Assembly: GCA_963402885.1 (NCBI GenBank)
Contig: OY727095.1
Coordinates: 17,055,001-17,119,000, forward strand
Direction of reading: 5' to 3'
DNA length: 64,000 nt
Source of the DNA: Antedon bifida
Taxonomy: Eukaryota; Echinodermata; Crinoidea; Comatulida; Antedonidae
Every line of letters starts with the position of its first letter. Position 1 is the first letter of the stretch. The notes under the pieces are model-generated. The model was not told where the DNA came from. It worked only from the letters and a program-made list of their open reading frames with translations, and searched no databases. Below are positions 12,401 through 27,400 of this stretch, in pieces. The position numbers were made by a program, and so were the translations under genes.

Positions 12401-15400
12401 CAATTGTGTATGAGATTCCTCCTTAACAGTACCTGGTGAATCTGATGGTAATTCCTTTGTCACTTCTGTTATAAAGACAAATATACAGAATATAGTTTAT
12501 ATATGTATGTATACATTATGTATTGAACAGTATATTAAAGAACAGCTTTAGACAATTGTTGATTGAGTTATATATGTTTAAATAAATGTCTATTCATCAT
12601 TTTCTATTGTTCAACTTTGTAACTCACTTGACTAGTGTAGTGATGAAATAAAATAAAAAGTAAATTGATTTATGATCCTAAACTCACCACTCTCTGCTTC
12701 AAGTTTTCTTTCCTGTTCCTCAATCATCAGTTTCTTCATTGGTTTTTGAAATTCCTCATTAACAGTAACTGGTGAATCTGAATCTAATTGTTTTGTTACT
12801 TCTGTTCAACAAAAATACAGAAAAGACAGTAATTTATACATTACACATTTAAATGACAAAGCTTTTGATTTTTTTATGAGTTATACATGTTGAAATAAAT
12901 GACTGTCTATGTTCATTTTGGAGAGTAACATAACTATACATTTTCATCTAAAATGTATACAGTTTGATTAACTCAAAATGTGCTACAGTTATTATTATAA
13001 TATGTCTATTTAGTTTTAGTTTAAAATGTAACCAATGGATCCTACCTTGTTGACTGCCTTGGATGTCAGACTGTGGTAATGCAGAGGTCACTGAACCATC
13101 TTGCACATCTGTGAAAAAGTAGGGTTTTTTTTTTACTCTTGTGAAAGAATACAATTATGCATGATTTTATCCAATTATGTATAATCAATTATTTCTTATT
13201 TACTGCCATTGTCATTATTATTATTTTAATAAGATGGGAATTTAAATTGTGGCAGATGGCAAAAAATTATTAATTATTTAATATACACAAACATTTATTT
13301 CATTGAAAATGTTTTTGTTGATTTAACCCTTTCACTGAGCAGCATTAGTACCAGCTATGTGCGTATATGCATTTAAGAAATTTGCAAAAAAATACTAAAT
13401 GACATAATTTTGTAATTATTTTAAAAGGTTGGTCTATGGTTGGAAGTAACAAAAAAAAAGCTAATTTGCATATTAATGACATCATCACATCTATTTTGGA
13501 TTTCCTGTTTTTTTATCAATTCATGATAAAAACTATTTTTTCTATAATTTTAATGGAATATGGTTTTCCCACTGGATATTAATGAAGATATGTGTAACGA
13601 ATAAAAATATCAAACAAATTTTAATTATTTTTATCGTTTTATAGGCATAACATTTTTGGTCAAAATCGTAGAAAAATGAAATTTTTCTAAAAAATCACGG
13701 TTACAGAAACACTAAAAACTAATTCAGAATTCTTTTTGCAGAATATTATGAACATGATATTGCCCTATGGGGGTGGGTTATAGTTGGTAGCGTTGTGAGC
13801 GGACGTGTTAAATCTTCCGCTCCTGGATAGTGTTAAGTCAAACGATTTTAGCTATGGCTACTACTATTATTTACCGAATTAACATAATATGCCTAGCATT
13901 GATATGTTTATGCTTTGTGGATGTTTATGCGGTTCGAGCCCAATACTTATCATCATATGTTGTTCATCCTAACTCATCTTGTCGCAGCAGAGATTGTTGG
14001 TATGAATCACCACTACAACCTAGGCCTAGATTTTTACGGCGTACCAAGCATGGCCATTACTCTGCACCATATAGGAGGTATGATAATTCTACTTCTTCAT
14101 CTCAAACATTTTACGGAAAAGTCTCCTTTAATAATCTATACTTATGTGGAGATATTGAAGAAAACCCTGGACCACAAAATGCACAACATGTTGGAGACGA
14201 AGGTATGCGACTCGGTGGTTACGTAACCAACTATGCACTTAAAGGTGGTGTTAATTGTTTAAATATCAACGCTCACAGCATTGTAAACAAGTCATTGCGT
14301 TTACAATCAGTGCTTGTAGCTGAAACAATTGACATCGTTTTTATGACTGAATCATGGCTAGATGGTCATATAAATTCCACTGAAATTTTCCCCAAAGAAT
14401 ATGCTGTTTTTAGAAAGGATCGCAATCGTCAAGGAGGTGGTGTTGTTGTTGCGGTACATGAGGATTTGCGTGCGACACCATGTCTTAATTATTCCTGTCC
14501 CGGAATCAAGCTAATATGGTGTACAATTGAAAGAAAACACGGGAACATTTTAGCAGGGACGCTGTACAGACCTCCGGATAGCAGAGTGGATTTCTTCGAA
14601 AAGCTCCAGGAATGTGTCGATCAAGTGTTAGTGGACGCCCATTTGTACAGTTTAATAATTATTGCAGGTGACCTTAACATTAATTTTAAATCTACTGGCA
14701 CAATTTCAACGAAATATGCAAAGCACAGTAGATGTTAACTTTTACACGCATTACAATAAGAATTTCGGCTAATACAATTATCGATCATGTTTACTCTAGT
14801 AGTACTGATATGGTAGCTGATATTCAACCTCATCCAGGTGTCGACAGTGATCATGAAGGAGTTTCCTTCAAACTTTGTATCTTAAAGGAGAACATTTCAA
14901 GACCAGCAGGTATTTTTTATGATTATTCTAAAATTTGTCTCCAACGTTTAACTGAAAAATTCGCAAATATTAACTGGAACTGTGATTCCACTGACGTGAA
15001 TGAGTTATGGTTAAACTTTAAATGTAAATTTATTGCAGCTACTAACGATGTTGTGCCCCTAAGGTCGGCCAAAAAGCGCCCTAAAAAACCTCAAGGGAGA
15101 TTCTTAGTTTAATTGGAAAAAAGAATAGATTTTATAAAGCAGCTATTAGGTCTGTAAATAACGACAAGTGGGATAGATACAAACGTATTTGTAATGACTT
15201 GAAATCTAAAATTAAAAAATCATATAAAAGTTATCTAAAGAACCTTTCCTTAAAAATGACCATTGTAAACAGTTCTGGTCCTTCGTTAGAAGCTCCAGGA
15301 CTAAACCCGGCACTGATACCTTTGTCATCGAGGGTAATCGTGTCAACAACCCAAAGATCATTGATGAGGCCTTCAATAAAAGATTCTCAGCTAATTTTAC

Positions 15401-18400
15401 TCATGACGACCCTGACCACCTTTTAAATAATAATTCTTGTATTTCGCATGCTGGCTACACCAATTTCACTGATATCCAAACCACTGGTGCTGAGATATTA
15501 TCTGTTATTAACAAACTAAAAACAGGTAAATCTCCTGGACCTGATGGAATAACCACAACTATGATTAAAATTGCTGCTATCTACATAATTGAACCGTTTT
15601 GTAAAATATTTAATCTATCTCTCAGCACTGGTGTGTTTCCCATTGAAATGAAGGCAGCTAACATTCCAATCCATAAGTCAGATGACTATAGTGATGTTTC
15701 TAATTATAGACCGATTTCTTTATGTTCTACAATTGGTAGATTGCTTGAGAGAGTTGTTGCTCAAAAGTTACTATCTTTTCTTGAAGAAAATACACTTCTC
15801 TCCGAAAAACAACATGGCTTTTTGAGGGGTAGGTCTTGTACCACCTTACTTACAGATGTTATAACTGATTGGTCTAAAACACTTGATGAGCATTCTCCGC
15901 CCCATATCAATGCGATTTTTCTCAATTGGCGGAAAGCTTTTGATAAAATTAGCCATACGATTCTGTTAAATAAATTACATAATTTTGGTATCTGTGATTC
16001 AATGCTGGACTAGTTTAAATCCTACCTATCCTGTAGATCTCAAAGAGCTACATTTAGGGGCTTCACTTCCGAGGATATATTGGTAAAATCCGGGGTTCCT
16101 CAGGGATTGGACCAATCCTCTTTAATCTCTTTGTAACCGATCTCCCCTCCTGCATTGAATCACAGATACAACAATATGTTGATGATACTCTCATTTACAG
16201 AGCCATCAGAAACAAAGATAACCATAATGATGAAATGATTTTACAGTTGGATCTTCATGCTATTAACAACTGGTGTGTGACGAACAAAATGCTACTAAAT
16301 ACTGACAAATGTTTTGTGATATCACATAACTAGATCTAACAGTCGTCTTGAACAAGCATGTGATTATTTTATTGGAGATGATAGATTGTCCATTATGAAT
16401 TCCATTAAATATCTTGGAATTCACCTGAATCGCAAACTCACAATATCTTGGAATTCACCTGAATCGCAAACTCACAAACGATCATGTCCAATATGTTAAA
16501 TCTAAATCTAATCGCATGTTTGGTTTTGTGAGACGCATTGTCAAATGTCGTGATAAAGCTATTATATTGCGACTATATATATCGTTAGTTAAACCATACA
16601 TTGATTACGGTTTACCTGCCTGGATCCCCTTTCTTAAAAAAGGCATCGCTGCTCTTGAATCTGTCCAAAGGAGGGTCACTCGTACATTCTTCCCAAGATC
16701 AGCCAGTGTCCCTTACCCTGAACGTTTGAAACGCCTTAATCTGATGTCAATTTTGTTACCAAATGTATGTACAAATTATATGATGTTAAAGTTTTTAAAT
16801 ATTTATCTATTAAATTGCAGACATGTTAATAATCTTAAGTTGCGTAATAATTTTATAGCTCGGACTGATTCATTTCATAACTCTGTCTTTAATTTTTTTG
16901 TTAGACATTTCAGAGATCTGCCTGCGGATTTCTGCGACCAACTATTAATTAATATAAACTGTTTTAAGCATAGCCCTAAGAAATATCTTACCAATCTGTT
17001 TTAAACTCTACATGTATATGTGTATTTTAAAAATATTTTCTTAATTCTATCTATTTAAATTAACAATATTTTATATAAATCAATTGCAGAATTTTATAGT
17101 TTTATCTCAATTTTATAGGAATTCATGTTTTTTGTTGTGTGTTATTCACTTTATGTAAGTATTTCGATGTGGAAATTTATAACTTTTAGGTAATCCGGCC
17201 TCATTGATTTACTTTTGTAATGTTTTATTTTATGTCTTACTTTGTACCACTGTATATTGGCGAAATAAATGATATGATATGGGTAAATTGGAAACTGGAG
17301 GATATTTATGTGCCATTATAGGTAAGAATATAACTTTCCAAGGTCGAAATAATTTTAATTACAAGGTTATAATAATAATAACATGTGATAGAGGGCGCAA
17401 GTTGAAATAGAAATTTTAAGACGATATTAACTATAGAGGGCGCATGTTGTGCTAAAAAATTAGTTTTAATGAATTGCAAATATCTTCAAGTTCATTAAAG
17501 GGTGCTATATATTATAGGCAAATACAAATAAATAATAATTTTTCTCATACCCGGTAATACCGAGTATACGCATTTCAACGACATTTGTTTATACCCAGTA
17601 ATACCGGGTACACGCAATTCAACGACATTTGTTTATACCCAGTAACACCGGGTACACGCAGGGAAAGAGTTAAGCTAAACGGTTCAACGGGTGAACGGTT
17701 CAATTTTGGTTCAACAAAATGTAGATTAAAATTAGTATTTATACACTTGACTGTATCATCAATGGATCATACCTTGTTCACTGGCTTGTGTAGTAGTCGC
17801 TGTATCATCTTGCTCATCTGTGAAGATGTAAGATTTTTTTTTAATATTGTAAAATAATTTCATGTCAGTGTGTGTGGTATCATCTATCATTAAATCAACT
17901 TGGTGACATTAAAGACACCTTCCCTACAATTTTTAGATCTAATTTAAGATCACAAACTATATTTAATGTTAAAATAATACTATATGGTCCTATTGCGATA
18001 ACTTTTTTCGTCTTTAAATGGTTAAAAATGTGAAAAATAAGCCAATTCTAATAATTATAGCGGCCCGCTATAAATCCCAAAATGCATTGCGCGCGGATTG
18101 ATATTTTTGTTTTTCGTATGTAATTCACCCACTTTTCGATCGATCGTGAGGCAAAAACAAATGGAAGACTCCTAACTTTTCAGTGAAAATACCGGGTTTT
18201 CCCCAACTTGTATCAACGGAGTCTGGCAAAAATAAAAAGACAATTAATGCAGCAACTATACAACGTCAGGCTAGGTATATAGCTAGCGTACGATGTTTGT
18301 ACGTTACCGATGTTTACCAGCTAGGCCTACAAAACTAAGCCTAGCTAGGCTAGGCCTAAAGACCGTCCACGAGAGTTCATCGCCGCGAGCTACTTAGGTA

Positions 18401-21400
18401 GTGCATTGTTTCTCACTTTTTATCATAATTTACCATAAAACGTACATTTACGACAAGGAATGACCTGGTTTATTGTTTTTAAAGTAATATGTATGTATTA
18501 TTTTTACAAACGTCACAAATTGTAGGGAAGGTGTCTTTAATAATACTATTAGCTATTTTGTCTGTTGTTTATTTAAAAAAAAATAAATTAGCATTAAAAA
18601 TGAATTTCTCTGCAATAGTTTTGAAGTTTTCATTCAAGGCAGCCACATACTAAAACATATGGTCTGATCTGATGTGAGAAAATGTACTGTACTTTTAGTA
18701 TTTCTTATCAATACAGTATGTCAGTGTAAAATAAAGACCACCAGAAAAACCTTTTCATAAAAACTAATATTTTTACTAACAACACCTACTCTATAGACAA
18801 TTATTTTAGAGCATGTTTACATAATACAAAAAATATTGTACATACCAAGTATCTTCTTGGGAATTGATCCAAGAATGTTAGCAAACTCCTTTCTCTGTGA
18901 TTCATCTACTAATTTGTTTTTGCTCTCTAACTCAAATGCGACATCCCAAATGGTTGATAATTCCAACTTATAAAAAGCATTAATCTTATTGATTTCATTT
19001 GGGTTAAACTGTGTCAATGCCTTGCACAATCTTTTCCTATATGGGGTCAACCTATGTCTATCAGTATTTTGAACATTGTTGTCCCTCATATATTGTTCTA
19101 CAAACTCTTTAGCATCTTTAAGTTCTGATAGCCTAGCAATCTCTAGCAGAAGACCAACATCAGTTGGTTTGATATATCCTTTCTCAGAGAGTTCATTGAA
19201 ATAATCATTTGCTATGCAATCTCTATTGCCAAGGACCTGTAATGCAATGTGCTCAAAGAGACAACATCTCAAAAAATTATTTCTTTTCTGATACTTCATA
19301 AATACTTTACTGAGATCATAATTTAACTTGTTGAGTTTGTCTTCCAATGGATTCTTTGTTTCTGCAACAAACAATTATACTATTATTGAGTAACCATAAC
19401 CTTTAACTCAACATATCACTAAGAATTGAGTCAAGAAATTAATACCATCAACAAGTATGTTCAAAACATATTTAAATGTATCCATTTTAATGTTATTATA
19501 TATAATATATTATATATATCTTATTAAACCAGGTGATTTCTATAGATAAAAACATCTTACAAAACTATGACAGCACTGATATAAAAAAACTTTTTCCTAA
19601 CAAAATATTCCAATCTTCTATCAACTAAAACTCAAAGTAAGTCATATCTCGGGTTCAATTTACAGTCAGTCAGATACATTGATCAATATAATTTACACAA
19701 TTCCAGTCTATGTTCATGGGAATAGTAGGTCCCATATTCAAGACATTTCCAGTGCCTATTTTAAAAATAAGCATAAATTTATTCTATATATTTTTCTAAA
19801 TGTAAGTAGTACTGTAACTAAAGAGTGAATATTACCTTGCCGAATGCCTCGGTTTGATACACCTGTACCAGAAGACACACCTATACTGGAAGGACCTGTA
19901 CCGGCATGTGATAAAACAAATTAAACATTAAATACTTAAAGCTAAAAATTATTTGCTATAATGTATCTTGGTTTAAAAGTCCCTTTCTCATAGGCGTGCT
20001 GGAAAAATGCCGGTATAGATGCTGGTATAGATGCCTGCAAAATTGCCAGCGCTTACCATATAACTATTCACATTGGGCAGGAATATAACCAAGGTCGAGT
20101 AGTAGTGCAAGACAAAATGGTACTTAAGGGCGCCCTTTATTGTATAATTTTCCATAGAAATGGTGGTGAATTAAATTCTACAAATTGTATTCTGTTTATT
20201 GTTTGTTCATGCACTACATGATATGATACGGCATTATCATGTTGAAACACCGGTTTTCTTGTCTGATCACCAAGTTAAGCAATGTTGGACCTGGTTGGAG
20301 CTTGGATGGGAGACCGTCTGGGAGGTCCCATCAAGCATTTAAAATCAGAACTGCTGACAGCCCCTGCATCTAGTATCTGCCTCAAACGTATTGGCTCATA
20401 CCTTTCCTCTGGTCAAGGTGAAAACAGACTTAATCTACATCATTACCATAATTAATATAACATACCTAGATTTTGTCTTGATGTCTCAACATCACCTATA
20501 ACAAATAAAATATATAATCATTATTTCAATAAACAAATTTAAAATTTTATATAGAAAAACTTGACCAGTGATATTATACTGGAAATTAAATAATATAAAA
20601 AAAATTAAGATGATGAAATCTTTGAGAATAAGAAAAAAAAAACAATCCAACCAATATTCAACATAAGAATCTTCTGCTTGATTTGCGGACATCCTACTAC
20701 CCTTTTTAGACTACTGGCAATTTTATGGTATTCTTGTGTCCGATTGGACAGTGTTTTTGATGCTCCTCATCTTGTGGTATATCAATTCACAAATAGGATC
20801 TTCAAAATGATACTTTTAGGCCTATATATATCAAGCAGAAGGTTCTGGGTTCGAATGTCAGTTTGGGCGACTTTTTCTCATTCTCACAGATTTCCTCATC
20901 TTTATTTTTTCAAATTAATTGATTAAATTTCAGTATATCACCGGGCGGTTTAGAATTCATGTTCTGTGCCTGATGTGTTTATATATATAATAGATTTTCT
21001 TAGGAGATCCCCCTTCATGAATAAAATACTAAAAGATGAGGGCGTATCAATTTGGTCTGTGATGCGTGTGCGTACAATTGAGGAACTAGTGCTGTTCTGC
21101 CGTACCACGCCGAGAGTGTTAAAGAGTAGTTATCTAATCGAGTTTGAACAATACCTTGAAAGCCCCAGTGGTCTAATGGTTAGGACTTCTGCATATCAAG
21201 CAGAAGGTTCTGGGTTCAAATTTTGGTTGAAGCAATTTTTTTCTCATTCCTCCAGATTTCCTTATCTTTATTGTTCAAATTAATTAATCAAATTTCAGTA
21301 TATCACCGGGTGGTTTAGAATTCATGTTCTGTGCCTAATGTGTTTATATATAATTATATAGGTCTCAATTTTTTTGTACAATTAAAAACATTCGCTTAAC

Positions 21401-24400
21401 AGAGATGGTTGCTTACGTACGATGTGTGGTCGTTTTAGAAAGTAGGTTGCTTACGAGAGGTGGAAAGAATAGTTAAGTAAAGATCGATGCATTTGCCCAT
21501 GATTTAGACATTTTTGTAAAATATATAACATTTTCTACATTAGCTGGCGATAGTAACTACAAGCTGGGAGGAAATTTTCGTTGCTACATAAGCTTTTGAC
21601 CGTTTTTACATTTATGTACCGTTTATCTAACAATTTACTGCCTTCACATTTTAGTGCTTTAACTATTTACAAGAATTGACGAACGCAATTCCTATAAAAC
21701 CCGATCCTCTGTAAACAATTATATCTTTGATAATTTAAATGTTAAGGCTCGACGATCTTCTATTTATTTTTTTGGTCGATTGGGTGGTCGATTATGAGAA
21801 AAATAACTCTCAAATGAATTTAAACAGAAATCTTCCATTTCTAGTTTTCAATCTAATTTCAAACACAAAATGGTGTCAGAATATGCTACATAATTTTTCT
21901 CCGATCTTTTATCCTTATTTATTTGGTGGTGATACATGGCATTAAATCCTTCACCCTGGTATTCAATAATCACCGCTACATTGTATCGTTATACTTGTTA
22001 TTATACCATATTTAATTATATTTCATATTATACTCTAATGGTTATCATTATCCCTTTTATCATTATATTATATAACTGCCTGGTTTATCTTAACTTCTAT
22101 AATTTTTTTTAATTTTTGATTTTATGTACCTTCACTTTTATATATTTATATTTTAGTCTACTCCGTAGCATTGTTACTATACTTATAGGCCTACGGAGGT
22201 CACGACTTAAAGTTCAGTGAACTTACTGTGACCTCCATCCACCCACATTTAATATATGTATACTCATGTTTGTTTAAATTATATATATAAGTGAGTGGAA
22301 AAATAAACGAAACGAAACATTAGCTGATGTTGATTTTTATTATTTACTACATAAGCTGTTGGTGTTTCTACATTAGCTGGAGGTTTTACTACATTAGCGG
22401 TGGAATGTTCTACATTAACGGTTGTTTCGACATTAGCTGATGTTTTATACATTAACGGTTGTAACAGGAAGCCTTAACCAACAAAATTACGTAACGTAAT
22501 TCCCGGAGTCACTATTTTAATAATCACTAATTCGAGTTCCAATCAAATTAGCAGGAGTTTGCTGCATAAGCAGCAAAAACTATGCAACATAAACATTTAC
22601 ACACTATTATGAATACTGTATTATCTCAACTTGGAAGAATGAAATATTGGGAGGTTTTATGAAACTTTAGCGGGCGATATAACATTTTGAAAATCATATC
22701 TAAATTATTATTATTTGTGTTTTTTTTTTGTTTATCCAACTAAAATCAGGAGAGGGAGGGCTTGGGGTGGCGCGAAATATAGATAAGACACTACTGCAGG
22801 TGAACAGGTATGTCGCTGTTTCCATAAACTAGTTGATTAGATTTATTTTACATCTTTATTTACATTTAATAAAGAAAGAAATTTAAAGAACTATTTTGTT
22901 TAATTTTAATTTGTTACAAAGAGAACAAGGTGAAACTACCTCAACAGAAGTTAAAAGATATTGTTTATAAAAATTCTCATATCTTATTAATACAGTCACA
23001 TTAAAACTAAAATACTTTATATCAATCAACAAAACCCCATCGAACACAATATTATTGAAATTAATATGTAAAACAAACTGGTTAAATGACTATTTGTTTA
23101 TCCTTAAAGCAATACCAATTCAGTTGAAACGTATTATTAAGGCTACATATATTTTTGATGTGATGATTAAATAATGAGTTACCAAATATGAAAGTATTAC
23201 TACCAAAATAATGAACTCATGGTTTGAAAATAATAATTATTTCACAATGACATCTTGGTTACGGAAAGCATGTAAAATGAAAGAAAAGAAACTAGCACTA
23301 TTCAATTATGTTACTTAGCATACTGCCTACCAATAATTACTATACTATGATATATGTTGAGAAATTGAAAATGAAAATCATTTGTTTTTTTGCTGTAAAT
23401 TTATTCAGATTTTTTGGAAGAAAATGCTCTGTACGTTTAAACTACTTACTACTAGGAACAGGAGATAATCTAGTAGATTATTTTTTCAAATTTTATTTAT
23501 TTCATTCCAAACCAACAGCAAAACATCGCCTCAAACATTCTATTACATACATATTATATTATACATATTTGAGTTATGGTAACATTGTTTGGGCAAACAC
23601 ATACACATCCACTCTACATAAACTTAACATTCTTCAAAAAAAGGCTATCAGGATTATATCTGGCTCTCCCCCTTCGCTCACATTCATCCCCCTGTTCCGT
23701 AATTTAAATTTACTCAAAGTTGAAGATATAAACTTGTACCAACAAGGCTCATTTGTATATTCAGCCTTAAACACAGCACTACCATTTCAATTTAACCAAA
23801 TATTTACCCTAAACCATTCGCTACATAACTATTCTACCCGACGTTGTAAAATAAATATACCTAATAATAATACAAATCACTTCCAACACAATATTTTATA
23901 TTCAGGACCTACATTTTTCAATAAATTACCATCAAACCTCTTAAACTCTATTTCTCGTAATTATTTTACTTTAAAACTTACAACATTTTTAATTTCAAGT
24001 TACTAGATTTAACAAAATGTTGTTCCTGTTTTGTTATTTGCTGCTTTCTGTGCTCGATTTCTGCTTAATTTATATACACTTTATCAATTTTTTCCCCCTT
24101 TTTTTGTTTACTTTTTTATGAAATATTATTATTGCATATACCGTAATGTAATCAAAACATATCTTAACCTTATCTATTTTTTCATAAAATTGTTACTATG
24201 TCACTTTATTTTATGCTTCAGGCTTGCCCAACACAAGTCCTCCTTCATAGGGATCAAGGTTACTTTGTCATATCAGGGAGTTGTTAATTACAACTCCCTG
24301 GTCATAATATGTATCTCCTTTTATTTTGTTACTCTGTCATTGAAAGAAAATAAATGTTTAAATGCAAAATACAGGTACATGGCCTGGGTCTTATCACTGG

Positions 24401-27400
24401 ACGCCAGCCTTTGTTCAGAAAATTAAGAATCTTGGCTAGGCCTAAGCTGCACACTAAGCCTGGCCTAACCTGTGTACTTCCACTGGAATAGGACAATGGA
24501 TGAGTGCTACTATAGAGATTAAAAGGTCAGATCCCAAGATCATACGTTCACTAGCACATTAACATAAATGGCCAATAATCTAAAAGTTCTTATATCTGTC
24601 AAAAAAACAGTCGACTACAACCCATGTGGACGTGACTGCCGTGTGCATGTTCACTCAATCTAAAAGTTCCTAACAATGGGTGGTTATTGTCTGATTACCA
24701 TTTGAATACTACATTTTATTTATTACAATCATCATTCTAAATTTAAACTTGGTTTTGCATTTTAAATACTTACAATTCACTTCCACTGGATCAATATTAT
24801 TTGACTTTTGTTTCAGTGATATTGTTGCCTTTAGGACTTTTGCTGATGAATTAACTCTTCTTAAAAGAAATTTCTTGGATGGTCCTGTACGCCATAGGTT
24901 TTCAGCCTTGACATTCTAGGAAAACAATGAATCCATACTCAGATAAAATATTACATCTCTAAGGCACTGTTAGATTGATAAGTTAAATTGATTGCTGTGG
25001 TGAATAAATATTATACTATTTATTTATATATTTTTTTAAAATATTTTTTTTATACTGGTAATGTTTTCATTTTTTTTCTCAATAAGAAATCTAAAAAAAT
25101 ATGTGTGTATCCTCCAAAGAACTAATCACAATTTTGTATTCCAAGAACTTAGTATCATGGACCAGTATGCTTAATTGGATAGCAATGAATTTTTGTTTAT
25201 TATTGATGAAGTTATGTGGTATTACTGCAAATTTAATGCATATTCTTTACCATGGCAACTTCCAGTACTAAAAATATTGTGATTTCATATAATTATAAAA
25301 CAAATATTCTTACTTCTTCATTCTTCTGAACTTGCCATTCCTGTTTTGATACTGCTACAGTAATTTTCATGTCCTTATACATGACAAGTATATTTTCAGG
25401 TACTATTAAAGGCTGCTCGCCAATTTTGATGTGGTCTTCTTCAATCATCTGAAATATGTATATACTTATAGTAACAGTACAGGTATATTTGTAGTGTTTT
25501 TTGTTTCTTAATTATCTGAGGGAAGTGTACATCACTTCTTTACAGCATATTTTATAATTATTAGAAATCAATTCAATTACATGATTTATCAATACCTTAA
25601 TTTTTAAAATAATTTTAACTGTATAGTATATAGTAATGTTAATCAACTGAAAAGTAACAGTAACTTCACTCTTTGCAGGAGGTGTTCTTAAAAATATGGA
25701 ACGTAGTGCATGAAACCATAGTGAGGGAAGTTTGTTCCAGAGTTTTATCACTCTTGTATCAAAAAGTTGTGTCAATTCGTAAATATATAAGTGACCTTGT
25801 GTGTAATGGGCCCTAGATTCAGGATTGGAGATATTGAAGAAACGCTGAAATTCAATATTTTCAATCTTGGTTTTGGGATGCAGGGCCGTACGCAGGATTT
25901 TATTTGGGTGGGTGCGGATTAATATATTTTGGACCATTTTCATAATATAATGTATAATACACTACAGATTTATTTTAAGACCCTATAAAATGTGGACCTT
26001 TTGCAATTTGGTGGGGGGGGGGGGGGGTGGGAGGGGGTGCGTATGTTTTCCTGGGTAAAAACTGATTGAAAAGGCTTATTAAACAAATCACCAATCTCTT
26101 GATTTGAAGTAGTAAAGGTTTCATCTATTTTTTTAATTAGGAGCAATATCTCTCTCAAAATGGTACTTACGATAAAATACTTTTATTGCAACTTTTGGGT
26201 TGAATTATACAAAAATATACAATTATACTTAAATGAAAATAAATCATATCCATCAACAACAAAAATCAAATTACACAAAACATCGAAGAACAGACAAAAC
26301 AGAAGTCAGTTGGTCAGACTGCAATTTAGTTAAGCACATTCCCCAAACGGGGACGGCGTATTCTAGAACAGGCCTGATAACACAACAATAGAAATAGCAT
26401 AAGGCTTGTGCGTCTAGACCAGACCGGCACAATTGTTTAAGGAAATATAACCGTGAGTTTGATTTAGCTATCAAAGAATCAATATAAATTTATTAATTTG
26501 ATACCAAACTTGACATGTTTATTGTAACTGAGGCCTCACTGGCCACTTATTTGAGATGAGATAATATGTAAGAAAGAACACGGAAGGCTTTTAATCATGC
26601 CACAATCGAGATAATATATTGTATAACTTCTCAATATAGTAGTGTAACTTCTCAATACAGTATAATAATATAACACAATCGTGCCATAACTACGCTGGCA
26701 TCGTCTCAACTAGTCACACTAGCTAGTGAGATTTCTATTATACGTCGCATGGCATTTATGCAAATCAACCCAGGTGAGCATACGTTCAACAATGATTACG
26801 TAATCATTGGCTCAGTTACGCATACTGCCCTTTCATTTTTCACAAAGTTATGTAATATATTTATATAATGGGTGTGTTGGCATCATTATATTGTTCAAAT
26901 TATATTTTATATAGTTCTGTGGTTTTGTACATGTCATAAGCTTTAAATTAATACCAAACATGCCATATTAATTTGATTTCTTAAAGTTTGATTTCTGAAG
27001 TTATGTAATATATAATGGGTGTGGCTTTGATGACGTCATTATATTGTGAAATTATATTTTACTCATGTTAGTGGTATTGTACATGTCATAAGCTATAATT
27101 TGATACCAAACTTGACATATTTATGTAATTTATATTTTTAAAATATTTTTACATATCTACATAATATATTAAAAATGGGCTTGCTCAAAATGACGTCATT
27201 AATTTGACGTCATTAATTTGTTCGAATTTTTGGGCACCCCTTCTAGAATTGTTAGTTAGGTCCTAAAGAAGGTTTCTGCCAAGTTTGGTGCTTTTGTCAC
27301 AAAGTGCACAATATGGCCAAAAATAGGACCTAAGCGACCTGACTATTACAGGGACGTACGCAGGATTGTATTTTGGTGGGTGCGGATTAATATATTTTGG

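Noticed and set aside
20678-20926. 82-codon plus-strand frame
   Set aside because: Overlaps a SINE and intron; no similarity recognised.
21162-21235. Functional tRNA-Glu gene
   Set aside because: A and B boxes are present but there is no acceptor-stem pairing, and the sequence continues into a shared SINE body.
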